Assembly: GCA_910588295.1 (NCBI GenBank)
Contig: CAJUQO010000074.1
Coordinates: 1 to 12,404, forward strand
Direction: 5' to 3'
Source of the DNA: an uncultured Lachnospiraceae bacterium
GTDB taxonomy: Bacteria; Bacillota; Clostridia; Lachnospirales; Lachnospiraceae
DNA length: 12,404 nucleotides
The first letter of the stretch is position 1; every line of letters begins with the position of its first letter. The notes under the pieces were generated by a model, which had not been told where the DNA came from, did not search any database, and saw only the letters and a program-made list of their open reading frames with translations. A program made the translations under genes and the position numbers. This document shows, piece by piece, positions 5,806-12,380 of the stretch.

Positions 5806-6543
5806 ATGAATAGGTTTAAAAGGATAATCAGTGAATGTTTAATTCTTCTTATGGTGTTTTATGTATGGGAAACGCCGCGTATAGCTGCTGTATCAGCATG
5901 CAGATTGGAAGAAAATAATGCGCATGTTGACGAACTGTTTGGGAAGTTGTCTGATAGAGAACTCTCAGATAAGGAAATAGAAGATGTATGTCAGGAACTT
6001 TCAGACTTGGGATATGAGAAAATTGAGGCAGGTGGAAATGCTGCATGGTATAAAAATGTGGCAGCGGTGCCATACAACGGAGTGGAATATATTGTTGAGA
6101 CATACAGGGCTGTTCCGGGAAATGAGAAATCAAATCTTGCGTGCTGGGGAGAGGTATCTAAAACGTCAAAAGGAGAAAATATAGAAAAGTATTATCGCTA
6201 TGATATTCAGACAAATGTTATTTTCAAATTTGTAAAGAAGAAAAGAAGTGATGCGGATACGAAGCTGTCACTGGTTGCCAATATGACAACGGGCCATGTA
6301 TCTTCTCTGTTCGGTACGATCAGAACTACAGGTTTGTCATACACAAAAGATTATTCCAGCGATAAAAAAGATATTGGGATTTGGAAGGTAGCGTATTCGG
6401 ATATAGATGCCATAAAATATTTTTTGGAAGAAAGCACGAGAAATCAATTCTTCTGCGATACGATCACAGTCAAAGGGCCCGATGGCCAGAGGGTGCTCCG
6501 GTATTCGCCTTTAGCGCCCGTGACAACTGCCCAGGTATTTTAG
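5806..6543 (+). CDS. S-family exported protein, copy 2, apparently intact
   Basis: A 245-residue protein. ATG 5806 is preferred to the upstream TTG at 5782 because GGGAGG (5791-5796) is 9 bases before it. The N-terminus is a signal peptide (MNRFKRIISE, hydrophobic to about residue 21). VSAC at residues 29-32 fits a lipobox, but sits later than usual. An acidic helix-rich segment follows (about 33-75, HVDELFGKLSDRELSDKEIE, ending DLGYEKIEAG). Then comes a beta-rich domain to the end with VEYIVETYRAVPGNE, YDIQTNVIFKFVKKK, KDIGIWKVAYS and SPLAPVTTAQVF. It aligns with copy 1 over its whole length but lacks that copy's two inserts. DNA identity is highest around 6201-6244. No catalytic residues stand out; the acidic N-terminal part may bind a partner. 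The family is not one I recognise. Confidence 0.72.
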   Translation: MNRFKRIISECLILLMVFYVWETPRIAAVSACRLEENNAHVDELFGKLSDRELSDKEIEDVCQELSDLGYEKIEAGGNAAWYKNVAAVPYNGVEYIVETYRAVPGNEKSNLACWGEVSKTSKGENIEKYYRYDIQTNVIFKFVKKKRSDADTKLSLVANMTTGHVSSLFGTIRTTGLSYTKDYSSDKKDIGIWKVAYSDIDAIKYFLEESTRNQFFCDTITVKGPDGQRVLRYSPLAPVTTAQVF

Positions 6544-6551
6544 TAATCACT

Positions 6552-6598
6552 ACGCCAGTTTACAACTTTTGAAATATCATACCGCACAGAGACGGAGT
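6552..6598 (+). repeat. 47-bp direct repeat, copy 1
   Basis: This segment starts 8 bases after the stop of S copy 2 and matches 7040-7086 at 42 of 47 positions. It contains CCAGTTTACAACTTTT (6555-6570), which is partly complementary to 6624-6644, giving an imperfect inverted repeat within the same spacer. The two copies flank the orphan gene at 6644. Confidence 0.75.
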
Positions 6599-6643
6599 AT
6601 GCATTTTATTTTCCCAAAAATCAAAAAGTTGTAAATTTTACTG

Positions 6644-7033
6644 GTGACAGCCTATACTTTAACTTTTACGCACCATGTATCCCGCGCCGATCCGGCCGGG
6701 CAGTGGAAACTGGTGTTCCATCAGCCTTTAAATGATAATCCATATCATGAGTGGGATGGTTATCTGTACTATTATGGAAAGGATGCTCCGGAACAATTTT
6801 CTGTTGAAGGGTTTGTAGATAACTGTAAAATTGATAACACAGTGGATGACGGTTTTCATTTCATAGACCCGAGGACAGATAATGCCAGCCGTATCTTTTT
6901 GGACTTTTTGTCACTGACGCCTCCTGCCAACCGAGGATATACGTTTTTAGCCATGTATGAAAAACGCCCCCAAAAAGTGATGTTGAATATTCGGTGGAAT
7001 GATAAAACAACAGTTATAAATTGGGGGAAGTAG
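6644..7033 (+). CDS. Orphan protein of unknown function, 5' end uncertain
   Basis: About 129 residues if GTG 6644 is the start. There is no ribosome site and no signal peptide, and the frame is open only from 6635. The protein looks globular and beta-rich: YTLTFTHHV, GQWKLVFHQPL, EWDGYLYYYGKD, VDDGFHFIDP, GYTFLAMYEKRP, then VMLNIRWNDKTTVINW at the end. Directly upstream, in the frame of the previous gene, the DNA reads TTFEISYRTETEYAFYFPKN and GDSLYFNFYA without a stop. The present frame may therefore be the C-terminal part of a longer gene with a frameshift near 6665-6690. It lies between the two 47-bp direct repeats. I do not recognise the family; a fragment is as likely as a working gene. 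Confidence 0.42.
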   Translation: MTAYTLTFTHHVSRADPAGQWKLVFHQPLNDNPYHEWDGYLYYYGKDAPEQFSVEGFVDNCKIDNTVDDGFHFIDPRTDNASRIFLDFLSLTPPANRGYTFLAMYEKRPQKVMLNIRWNDKTTVINWGK

Positions 7034-7039
7034 CACAGA

Positions 7040-7086
7040 ACGCCAGTTTGCAACTTTTGAAATATTATACCGCAATGAGACTGAGT
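7040..7086 (+). repeat. 47-bp direct repeat, copy 2
   Basis: This partner of the repeat at 6552-6598 has 42 of 47 identical bases and begins 6 bases after the stop of the orphan gene. Four of the five differences would change an amino acid if the stretch were coding, so it looks like conserved non-coding or decayed sequence. Confidence 0.75.
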
Positions 7087-7195
7087 TGGTGTTTGAGATA
7101 AAGTGATGCGTGTTTTTTTGCATGGGGCAATTGTAAAGCTATGCAAGGTATGACCCGTGGTGTTCAATTCTTGAATCAGCAGGAACTTCGCTTAC

Positions 7196-7223
7196 TTGGA
7201 CGAAAGGGCTGTCATATTATAAT
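7196..7223 (+). promoter_or_regulatory. Probable sigma-A promoter of the two-unit R-family gene
   Basis: TTGGAC (7196-7201) and TATAAT (7218-7223) are 16 bases apart. Transcription would begin near 7230, at the ribosome site, leaving a leader of only about 15 bases. This suggests the R gene is transcribed separately from the S genes. Confidence 0.65.
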
Positions 7224-7244
7224 TAGACGGGGAAAGAATTGACT

Positions 7245-8936
7245 ATGAAAAAGAAATATGATGTAAAAAATACAAGAATATGTACGCTTGTATTGTGTAT
7301 AGCGGCTGTATGCACAGGTGTCTTTCTTGCGGCAGGCTTTATCCGTAAAAGTGATTATACAGATGCTGATCCTATCCCCCGGCTCACGGAGCCGGGGGAG
7401 GAGGTATTGCTGGAGGACTTTTTGGAGTCCGGAGAAGCGTCTGCGGTCAGGCATATTTACTATTGGTTTCATTACAGAAAGTATGAGCTTGCTTCCATAC
7501 CGCAGAATGTAACACGTGTTCTTGATATTGTTCGGGAAAGCGGTTATGAAAAACTGGATACCCAGAATATGCCTAATGACTCATTCATGAGATTTGAGCT
7601 GGCAACTGATTCGGAAAAATTCTTTTTGGGTGTGACAGAGACAGACCGGCCTTATATTGCTTTTGGAGGAAATCAATACATAGCCGGACAAAATATTTTA
7701 AGCAGGATAGCCAATATGGAAAGCATGGAGCACGAATTTGTAAATTCGGAGAGCCAGGAGAGGGAGGCTGCGGACGGAGCGGTGGAAGAAAGGAAAATGC
7801 TGATTGAACTGTTTGAGAGCGGGGATGCGGCTGACGCCTCCGAGATTGACTGTTGGCACAAGGGGAATTTATACAAGCTCACGGACGATCCGCAGACGGT
7901 GCAGTGGTTTATGCAGGCCCTGCATCCGGATCATCTGACCAGGCTTAAGGAAGACGACTGGGCAGCCGGCTTTCCGGAACTGGATCTGGAAGTGGTGGTA
8001 AAAGGTGAAAGGTACGATTTTTCTGTGGGAGGAGAATACCTGTATATAGGACAGTCGCAGTTTACGGACAAAGGAGAAGTATATAAGAAGATCAGGGAAA
8101 TTGGCTCCGGGATTTTTTCTTCTGCAGCCCAGGATAGTGGCCCTGTGGATATAGACGCCCGGCCGCAGTATGTGGAGCCGGGAAAGGAGATGGAGCTGAG
8201 AGATTTCCTCGGCTCTTCGGAGGTGGAGGATGTCACGCGGATTAATGATTGGGTGGATGGGGAAAAATACAGGTTTACCACAACGGCAGAAAAGAGCAGG
8301 GAGTTTCTGGATATCCTGCGTAAAAGCGGATATGAGAAAATCGATATCGGCAAGTCAGACGAATGCCGTTCTGTATTTGAGCGCGACAGGGTGGATACAT
8401 TTGAAATTTTTACCGGCGGAAAAAAATATTTTTTGAGCGTTTCACGGGCCGAACCTAACTGTTTTGCTTTTGGAGGGAACCATTATATAACTGACCGGGC
8501 GGTTTATCCAGAACTGCTCCGTACAGGTGAAGAGAAGGGTGCGGCTGTGGATTCTTCGGACGGGGAAGAGGCGGATACAGACGAAATTGTGGAGGAAGCA
8601 GAGATGCTGTCGGAGTTTTTTTTGAACGGGGGAGACGAAGAAATTCTCACCATTGTATGTTGGAGAGAGGGAAACCTGTATAAACTTACCGACGACTCGC
8701 AGAAGATCCGATGGTTTTTAGAAGCTCTGAACCCGGATCACTTGTCAAAAGCAGAAGCGGAGGAATGGTTTGAGGGAAAAGGCCCGGAAATGGCGTTTGC
8801 CATGGTGGCGGGCCGTAAAAAATATGTTTTTTATGTAAATGAGCCTTACATATCTACAGGCCGTGAGCTTCTGAAAGATGACGGGAGCGTTTACGGGAAG
8901 ATCCAGGAGATCAGCGGCTGGGATCTGGAGAACTGA
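7245..8936 (+). CDS. R-family membrane-anchored or secreted protein with two A-B repeat units
   Basis: A 563-residue protein. ATG 7245 follows GGGGAAAG (7229-7236); a TTG two codons earlier is less likely. One N-terminal hydrophobic helix (about residues 12-31) has no clear cleavage site, so it may act as an anchor with the rest outside. The remainder is a tandem duplication, unit 1 at about 45-300 and unit 2 at about 306-563. Each unit has part A (EPGxE, DFLxS, W..GEKYRF, SGYEKID, KKYFLSV, AFGGNHYI) and part B (MLxEFF, CWxxGNLYKLTDD, WFxxALxPDHL, then a strand pair and VYxKIxEI). Parts A and B resemble each other in plan: a short acidic helix, W and KY/LYKL strands, then a strand ending in a tyrosine motif. 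A and B are joined by an acidic linker. The next gene has a single unit. No known domain or catalytic motif is recognised; binding or sensing is plausible. Confidence 0.75.
   Translation: MKKKYDVKNTRICTLVLCIAAVCTGVFLAAGFIRKSDYTDADPIPRLTEPGEEVLLEDFLESGEASAVRHIYYWFHYRKYELASIPQNVTRVLDIVRESGYEKLDTQNMPNDSFMRFELATDSEKFFLGVTETDRPYIAFGGNQYIAGQNILSRIANMESMEHEFVNSESQEREAADGAVEERKMLIELFESGDAADASEIDCWHKGNLYKLTDDPQTVQWFMQALHPDHLTRLKEDDWAAGFPELDLEVVVKGERYDFSVGGEYLYIGQSQFTDKGEVYKKIREIGSGIFSSAAQDSGPVDIDARPQYVEPGKEMELRDFLGSSEVEDVTRINDWVDGEKYRFTTTAEKSREFLDILRKSGYEKIDIGKSDECRSVFERDRVDTFEIFTGGKKYFLSVSRAEPNCFAFGGNHYITDRAVYPELLRTGEEKGAAVDSSDGEEADTDEIVEEAEMLSEFFLNGGDEEILTIVCWREGNLYKLTDDSQKIRWFLEALNPDHLSKAEAEEWFEGKGPEMAFAMVAGRKKYVFYVNEPYISTGRELLKDDGSVYGKIQEISGWDLEN
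7376..7398. repeat. Perfect 10-bp GC-rich inverted repeat inside the R gene
   Basis: CCCCCGGCTC (7376-7385) pairs perfectly with GAGCCGGGGG (7389-7398) across a 3-nt loop, within codons for PIPRLTEPGEE. The RNA hairpin would be very stable but has no T tract. The matching position of unit 2 (about 8160-8180) lacks it, so the protein sequence does not require it. Confidence 0.55.
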
Positions 8937-8976
8937 TTCGCCTTTAGCGCCTGTGGCAATTGCTCAGGTATTTTAG
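8935..8976 (+). pseudogene. 3' remnant of a third S-family gene
   Basis: Bases 8935-8976 read DSPLAPVAIAQVF then TAG, matching the last 14 codons of S copy 2 (6502-6543) at 37 of 42 bases. It abuts, and overlaps by two bases, the TGA of the two-unit R gene. Everything upstream of this tail has been lost. The scar shows that an S gene once stood between the two R genes. Confidence 0.8.
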
Positions 8977-9044
8977 CATGGATTACAGTGATACTTGGTA
9001 TTGATAGTATGGGATCCAAAAACGGCAGATGGAGGAACCGAAAT

Positions 9045-9908
9045 ATGAAGAATAAAAAAAAGAAAATACTTTTTTCCTTTCTGGCTGTGCTGGTGACAGG
9101 TGCAGCAGTATTGGTTGCCAGTCAATGGAGCAATCGCCCAACGGATGAGAACCGGCCGAAGTTCGCGGAGCCGGGAAAGGAGATCGGCCTGGCAGATTTT
9201 CTGGATTCCCGGGAGGCCGCGGCGGTTACGCAGATTGATTATTGGGTGGAGACAGAAAAGCACAGGCTTACCGCATCGCCGGAGAGCAGCAGAGCTTTTC
9301 TGGATATCCTGCGGGGAAGCGGTTATGAGAAGGTGGATATCAGCCAATCGGAAGAACTCCGCTCTATGTTTTGGAGCGACGGGTTTCAGGTGTTTGAGAT
9401 CCTTACAGGCGGGAAAAAATATTTTTTAGGCGTGACGAGGTCGGAACCTGGCTGCCTTGCTTTTGGGGGAAATCATTATACTGTGGGCAGGGAGATCCGT
9501 ACAGAACTAATGCATGCGGGTAAACCCGCGGATGGATCCACTGATTCCGCGGCCGGAGAAAAGACGGGGGGCGGCGTAAGTACGTTATCGGATTTTTTTG
9601 CGGACGGAGGCAAAGATGAAATAAAGAAAATCGTCTGCTGGAGTTGGGGAAATCTGTACGAACTCACCGATGACCCGCAGACAGTCCGGTGGTTTGTCGA
9701 GAATCTGGATCCTGAGCGTCTGCAGGAGGCAGACCGGCAGATAGAGGGCGGTCACCCGGAGCTGTCGCTGGCCATGGTGTCAAAGGATAAAAAATATATT
9801 TTTCATGTAAATAAATCCTATATTTCCAGGGGCGACGAACCGCTGGCGGATGACGGAAGCGTATACAGGAAGATCCAGGAGATCAGTAACTGGGAGCTGG
9901 AGAGCTGA
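9045..9908 (+). CDS. R-family membrane-anchored or secreted protein with one A-B unit
   Basis: A 287-residue protein. ATG 9045 has GGAGG at 9031-9035, and MKNKKKK plus a hydrophobic helix (about residues 8-26) gives a proper export signal or anchor; the frame open from 8988 adds an unlikely extension. Part A (about 37-150) has EPGKEIGLADFLDS, YWVETEKHRLT, SGYEKVDIS, KKYFLGVT and AFGGNHYT. A Gly/Asp linker leads to part B (about 176-287) with LSDFFADGG, CWSWGNLYELTDDPQTVRWF, ENLDPERL, KKYIFHVNKSYIS, then VYRKIQEISNWELES. It aligns best with unit 2 of the preceding gene, and the DNA is closely related as well, for example around 9170-9200 against 8175-8205. It probably arose by duplication of that gene. 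Function is unknown. Confidence 0.75.
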   Translation: MKNKKKKILFSFLAVLVTGAAVLVASQWSNRPTDENRPKFAEPGKEIGLADFLDSREAAAVTQIDYWVETEKHRLTASPESSRAFLDILRGSGYEKVDISQSEELRSMFWSDGFQVFEILTGGKKYFLGVTRSEPGCLAFGGNHYTVGREIRTELMHAGKPADGSTDSAAGEKTGGGVSTLSDFFADGGKDEIKKIVCWSWGNLYELTDDPQTVRWFVENLDPERLQEADRQIEGGHPELSLAMVSKDKKYIFHVNKSYISRGDEPLADDGSVYRKIQEISNWELES

Positions 9909-9930
9909 CAGGTGAAAGATTAAATACGGA

Positions 9931-9959
9931 TTGTGGAAAAACGAAATTGCAGTTATAAT
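9931..9959 (+). promoter_or_regulatory. Probable sigma-A promoter of the nitroreductase gene
   Basis: TTGTGG (9931-9936), a 17-base spacer and a perfect TATAAT (9954-9959) lie about 40 bases before the start codon. Transcription would begin near 9966. Confidence 0.65.
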
Positions 9960-9998
9960 AGTGGAATACAATATCACGGAGAACGGAGGGTTTTAGCG

Positions 9999-10523
9999 AT
10001 GGATGTATTGGAAACTATGCGGAAAAGACGCAGTGTCAGGAGTTATACAGGAGAGGCCGTGACAGAGGAAAACCTGCTAAAGATCCTGCAGGCAGGCCTG
10101 CTGTCCGCTTCGGGGAGGGGTATTCGGCCCTGGGAGTTTATCGTGGTGCGGGATAAGAAGACATTGAAAGCCATGGCGGGGTGCCGTGTGTCCGGGTCCA
10201 AGATGCTGGAGTCCGCCGACTGCGCTGTGGTTGTGCTGGGTGATGAAAGCAAGACGGACGTATGGGTGGAGGACTGCTCCATCGCCATGGCCAATATGCA
10301 CCTGATGGCGGACAGCCTGGGCGTTGGAAGCTGTTGGATCCAGGGGAGGCTGCGGGAGGCGCCGGGGAACCGGACTACGGAGGAATATCTGCGAGAGCTG
10401 CTGCACTATCCGGAACACTACAGGCTGGAGGCGACCCTGTCTTTGGGAATGCCCCAGGCACACCCGGCGGCTTATGAGCTGGGGCAGCTGGCGATGGAGA
10501 AGGTGCACCGGGAGGCGTTTTAA
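9999..10523 (+). CDS. Nitroreductase-family flavoprotein
   Basis: A 174-residue cytoplasmic protein of the FMN-dependent nitroreductase family (PF00881), whose members use NAD(P)H to reduce nitro compounds, quinones or flavin; the substrate here cannot be read from sequence. ATG 9999 has CGGAGGG at 9984-9990 and begins with the family N-terminus. MRKRRSVRSYTGEAV (about residues 7-21) carries the Arg/Ser residues that hold the FMN phosphate. SASGRGIRPWEFIVV (about 37-51) is the second cofactor segment. GVGSCWIQGRLR (about 108-119) is the usual glycine-rich segment near the flavin. Length fits the small single-domain members, which work as homodimers. It has its own promoter. Confidence 0.88.
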   Translation: MDVLETMRKRRSVRSYTGEAVTEENLLKILQAGLLSASGRGIRPWEFIVVRDKKTLKAMAGCRVSGSKMLESADCAVVVLGDESKTDVWVEDCSIAMANMHLMADSLGVGSCWIQGRLREAPGNRTTEEYLRELLHYPEHYRLEATLSLGMPQAHPAAYELGQLAMEKVHREAF

Positions 10524-10571
10524 TGGGAATTTTTCTGAATCCGGGGAACGAAAAAAAGAAGGGATATAGCC

Positions 10572-10820
10572 ATGTTTTTTAAAAATAACCGACAGGAAGT
10601 ATACGTCACCATGGATCAGGAATTATTCATGAAAGCCAGGGATACCCTGTCCAGGGAAGGGATTGACTATAAGACGGAGATTGTCAATAACAATATCCGG
10701 ACCGGTATGGGCGGCAGTGCGGCGGCAGGCCGGGGAGGCGGACAGAAAGATATTTACCGGATCCTGGTGGATAAAACGGATCGGGAGAAAGCGGAATATC
10801 TTTTGCGGCAGGTGAAATGA
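10572..10820 (+). CDS. Small conserved-looking protein, possibly DUF2007-like
   Basis: An 82-residue cytoplasmic protein; ATG 10572 has GAAGGG at 10558-10563. The order is a strand (QEVYVTMD), a helix (FMKARDTLSREG), a strand (IDYKTEIV), a Gly/Ala-rich loop (about 45-57, GMGGSAAAGRGGG), a strand (DIYRILVD) and a C-terminal helix (REKAEYLLRQVK). The beta-alpha-beta...beta-alpha plan and the IYRILVD...A..LL ending resemble putative signal-transducing proteins of the DUF2007 type, which look like small ACT/PII-like folds. The match is by pattern only. Its stop overlaps an ATG (ATGA at 10817-10820) opening a 25-codon frame of doubtful value. Confidence 0.6.
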   Translation: MFFKNNRQEVYVTMDQELFMKARDTLSREGIDYKTEIVNNNIRTGMGGSAAAGRGGGQKDIYRILVDKTDREKAEYLLRQVK

Positions 10821-10941
10821 TTGATTTAGCTGAATATTTCAAAGAATTTACAGATAGCATTACAGAAGATTCACAGAGAAATCTATTTAACTAATAGAAT
10901 AATAGAGGATAAGCTCAAAACAATTTTGAGGTATAAGGTAA

Positions 10942-11067
10942 ATGTTGGGGGTAAAGAATGCTGATGGGAGTGTGTGTTATATTATCGGCGTTCGTAAGGA
11001 TATCCGTTCCCGGATAGGGAAGCGGCCGGGGGACCGGGTTCTGGTGACGGTCAGGGAACGGGAATGA
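10942..11067 (+). pseudogene. DUF1905 protein remnant (C-terminal 41 residues)
   Basis: The frame from ATG 10942 to TGA 11065 reads ADGSVCYIIGVRKDIRSRIG then KRPGDRVLVTVRERE. This is the typical end of DUF1905 domains (GVRKDIR...GKRPGD.V.V.). Full domains are around 90-100 residues, so the N-terminal half is missing. A fair TTGAGG (10925-10930) lies before the ATG, so a 41-residue product is possible, but a truncated relic is more likely. Its TGA overlaps an in-frame ATG of the DUF1801 gene, and DUF1905 and DUF1801 genes often occur together, which supports the reading. Confidence 0.68.
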
Positions 11068-11081
11068 AGGGAGGGTTAATG

Positions 11082-11492
11082 ATGTGGACGTGTCCGAAGT
11101 GCGGGCGTACATTTAAGAGACAGGAACAGGATCACTACTGCGGGAAAGCGCCGGAGACGGTGGATGAATATATTGCGGGACAGCCGGAAGCGGTACGGGA
11201 GTATCTGAACGAAATAAGGGAAGCGATCCGTGCGGCGCTGCCGGAGGCGGAGGAACGGATTTCATGGAGGATGCCGACTTATTGGAAGGGGCATAACATT
11301 ATCCATTTTGCCGGATTTAAAAAGCACGCCGGATTGTATCCAGGGCCGGAGGCTGTCCGGGAGTTTTCGGAACGTCTGAAAGGATATAAGACCAGCAAGG
11401 GGACTATACAGCTTCCTTATAGTAGTCCGGTTCCGGCGGAACTGGTCTCCGATATTGCCCGGTGGTGCTATGAGACGGGGAACCATCCGTAA
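11082..11492 (+). CDS. DUF1801 (YdhG/frataxin-like fold) protein with N-terminal zinc-binding cysteines
   Basis: A 136-residue cytoplasmic protein. AAGGGAGGG at 11067-11074 suits ATG 11082 (ATG 11079 and 11064 are also in frame). Residues 1-20 form a short ribbon or finger, MWTCPKCGRTF...DHYC, with CPKC and a later HYC as likely metal ligands. From about residue 25 the DUF1801 pattern follows: VDEYIAGQPEAVREYLNEIR, AIRAALPEAEERISWRMPTYW, HFAGFKKHAGLYPG, KGTIQLPYSSPVP. This family includes YdhG/YdeI-type proteins proposed as iron chaperones with a frataxin-like fold; the precise role is not established. The gene is tightly linked to the DUF1905 remnant upstream and to the DUF5655 gene 29 bases downstream. 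Confidence 0.82.
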   Translation: MWTCPKCGRTFKRQEQDHYCGKAPETVDEYIAGQPEAVREYLNEIREAIRAALPEAEERISWRMPTYWKGHNIIHFAGFKKHAGLYPGPEAVREFSERLKGYKTSKGTIQLPYSSPVPAELVSDIARWCYETGNHP

Positions 11493-11521
11493 GATTGGAA
11501 AGCATTGGGAGGGGGAAAAGA

Positions 11522-11902
11522 ATGGATCAGGATGTGCTATGTTTTTTTGACGGGAAGCCGGAAGCGTTGCCTTTGTATGAGGCTTTTGAAGAAAAGGTTT
11601 TTTCAGAGGTGGACGGCGTGAAGGTCAAGGTGCAGAAGACGCAGATCGCTTTTTCCAACAGGCATAATTTTGCTTTTGTTTCTTTTCTGCCGGTGCGGAA
11701 AGCGAAGGAGCGGCCGGAGGTTTATATTGTGGTGACTTTCGGGCTGGGATACTGTTTGGAGTCCCCGCGCGTAGATGCGGCGGTGGAGCCGTACCCTGGA
11801 CGTTTTACCCACCATGTCCTGGTTTCCGGGACTGGGGAGGTCGATGATGAGCTGATGGGATGGGTGAAGGAGGCGGCTGTCTTTTCGGCTGGCAAGCGCT
11901 GA
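11522..11902 (+). CDS. DUF5655-type protein
   Basis: A 126-residue cytoplasmic protein. ATG 11522 follows the GGGAGGGGG at 11508-11516 and is preferred to the TTG at 11495. The core (about residues 30-70) has VKVKVQKTQIAFSNRHNFAFVSFLPVRK, then RPEVYIVVTFGLG and a short HHVLVSGTGEVDDELMGWVKEA ending. This is the pattern of the small DUF5655 (DUF4287-related) proteins found in many Clostridia. The conserved Q-T-Q-I-x-F-x-N and the basic residues suggest ligand or nucleic-acid binding, but no function is known. It appears to be co-transcribed with the DUF1801 gene. Confidence 0.72.
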   Translation: MDQDVLCFFDGKPEALPLYEAFEEKVFSEVDGVKVKVQKTQIAFSNRHNFAFVSFLPVRKAKERPEVYIVVTFGLGYCLESPRVDAAVEPYPGRFTHHVLVSGTGEVDDELMGWVKEAAVFSAGKR

Positions 11903-12029
11903 ATGGAACCGCTGTTTTTGGAAGCGGCGGTATAAGCAGAAGGTAGGGCGTTTGCGGGCGGTTTGTGCCAGAAAATTAGGATATGCCGAGGAGCAGGGCT
12001 GACGGAAATATGGAGCAGGGGTGTGTTTT

Positions 12030-12380
12030 ATGGGAAATGAGAAGATATATGAGATGGTTTTTTCAAAGGTCTATCATCTGCTTGTCAATAAGGCGGAGAG
12101 AAAGGGGCGGACAAGGCAGGAGGTTGACGAGGTGATCCGTTGGCTTACTGGGTACAGTCAGGCTGAACTGGAGGGAATGCTGGAAAAGCCAGTGTCTTAT
12201 GGGGATTTCTTCCGGGATGCTCCGGAACCTAATGAAAACAGGAGGCTGATTAAGGGCGTGGTCGGTGGTGTTAGGGTGGAAGATATTGAAGAGCCTCTGA
12301 TGCGGGAGATCCGTTATCTGGATAAGCTGGTTGATGAGCTTGCCAGGGGGAAGGCTATGGATAAGATACTGCGTAAATAA
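12030..12380 (+). CDS. DUF2200 family protein
   Basis: A 116-residue cytoplasmic protein. ATG 12030 with CAGGGG at 12016-12021 gives the family start MGNEKIYEMVFSKVYHLLVN; the frame from GTG 12021 adds three residues. Family marks include KAERKGRTRQEVDEVIRWLTGYS (about residues 22-44), VSYGDFFRDAPEPNENRRLIKGVVGGVRVEDIEEPLMREIRYLDKL (about 55-100) and a basic C-terminus. The length matches DUF2200. The family has no assigned function. It follows the DUF5655 gene after 127 bases and may belong to the same group of small conserved genes. Confidence 0.82.
   Translation: MGNEKIYEMVFSKVYHLLVNKAERKGRTRQEVDEVIRWLTGYSQAELEGMLEKPVSYGDFFRDAPEPNENRRLIKGVVGGVRVEDIEEPLMREIRYLDKLVDELARGKAMDKILRK

Noticed and set aside
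7141..7242. A 33-codon frame (MQGMTRGVQFLNQQ...) ending just before the R1 start
   Set aside because: It covers the promoter of R1, has no ribosome site and matches nothing known to me; probably chance.
10077..10508. Long minus-strand frame opposite the nitroreductase
   Set aside because: It is a mirror of a well-identified GC-rich gene on the plus strand and has no recognisable domain. The same holds for the minus-strand frames opposite carbamate kinase (517-1032) and the R genes.
10817..10894. A 25-codon frame overlapping the end of the DUF2007-like gene
   Set aside because: The ATGA overlap is suggestive, but the product (MIDLAEYFKEF...) is too short to identify and is followed by several stops.
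11886..12001. Open frame ending RAVCARKLGYAEEQG between the DUF5655 and DUF2200 genes
   Set aside because: No start codon, no ribosome site, and it overlaps the end of the DUF5655 gene in another frame. It may be a relic but is not supportable.
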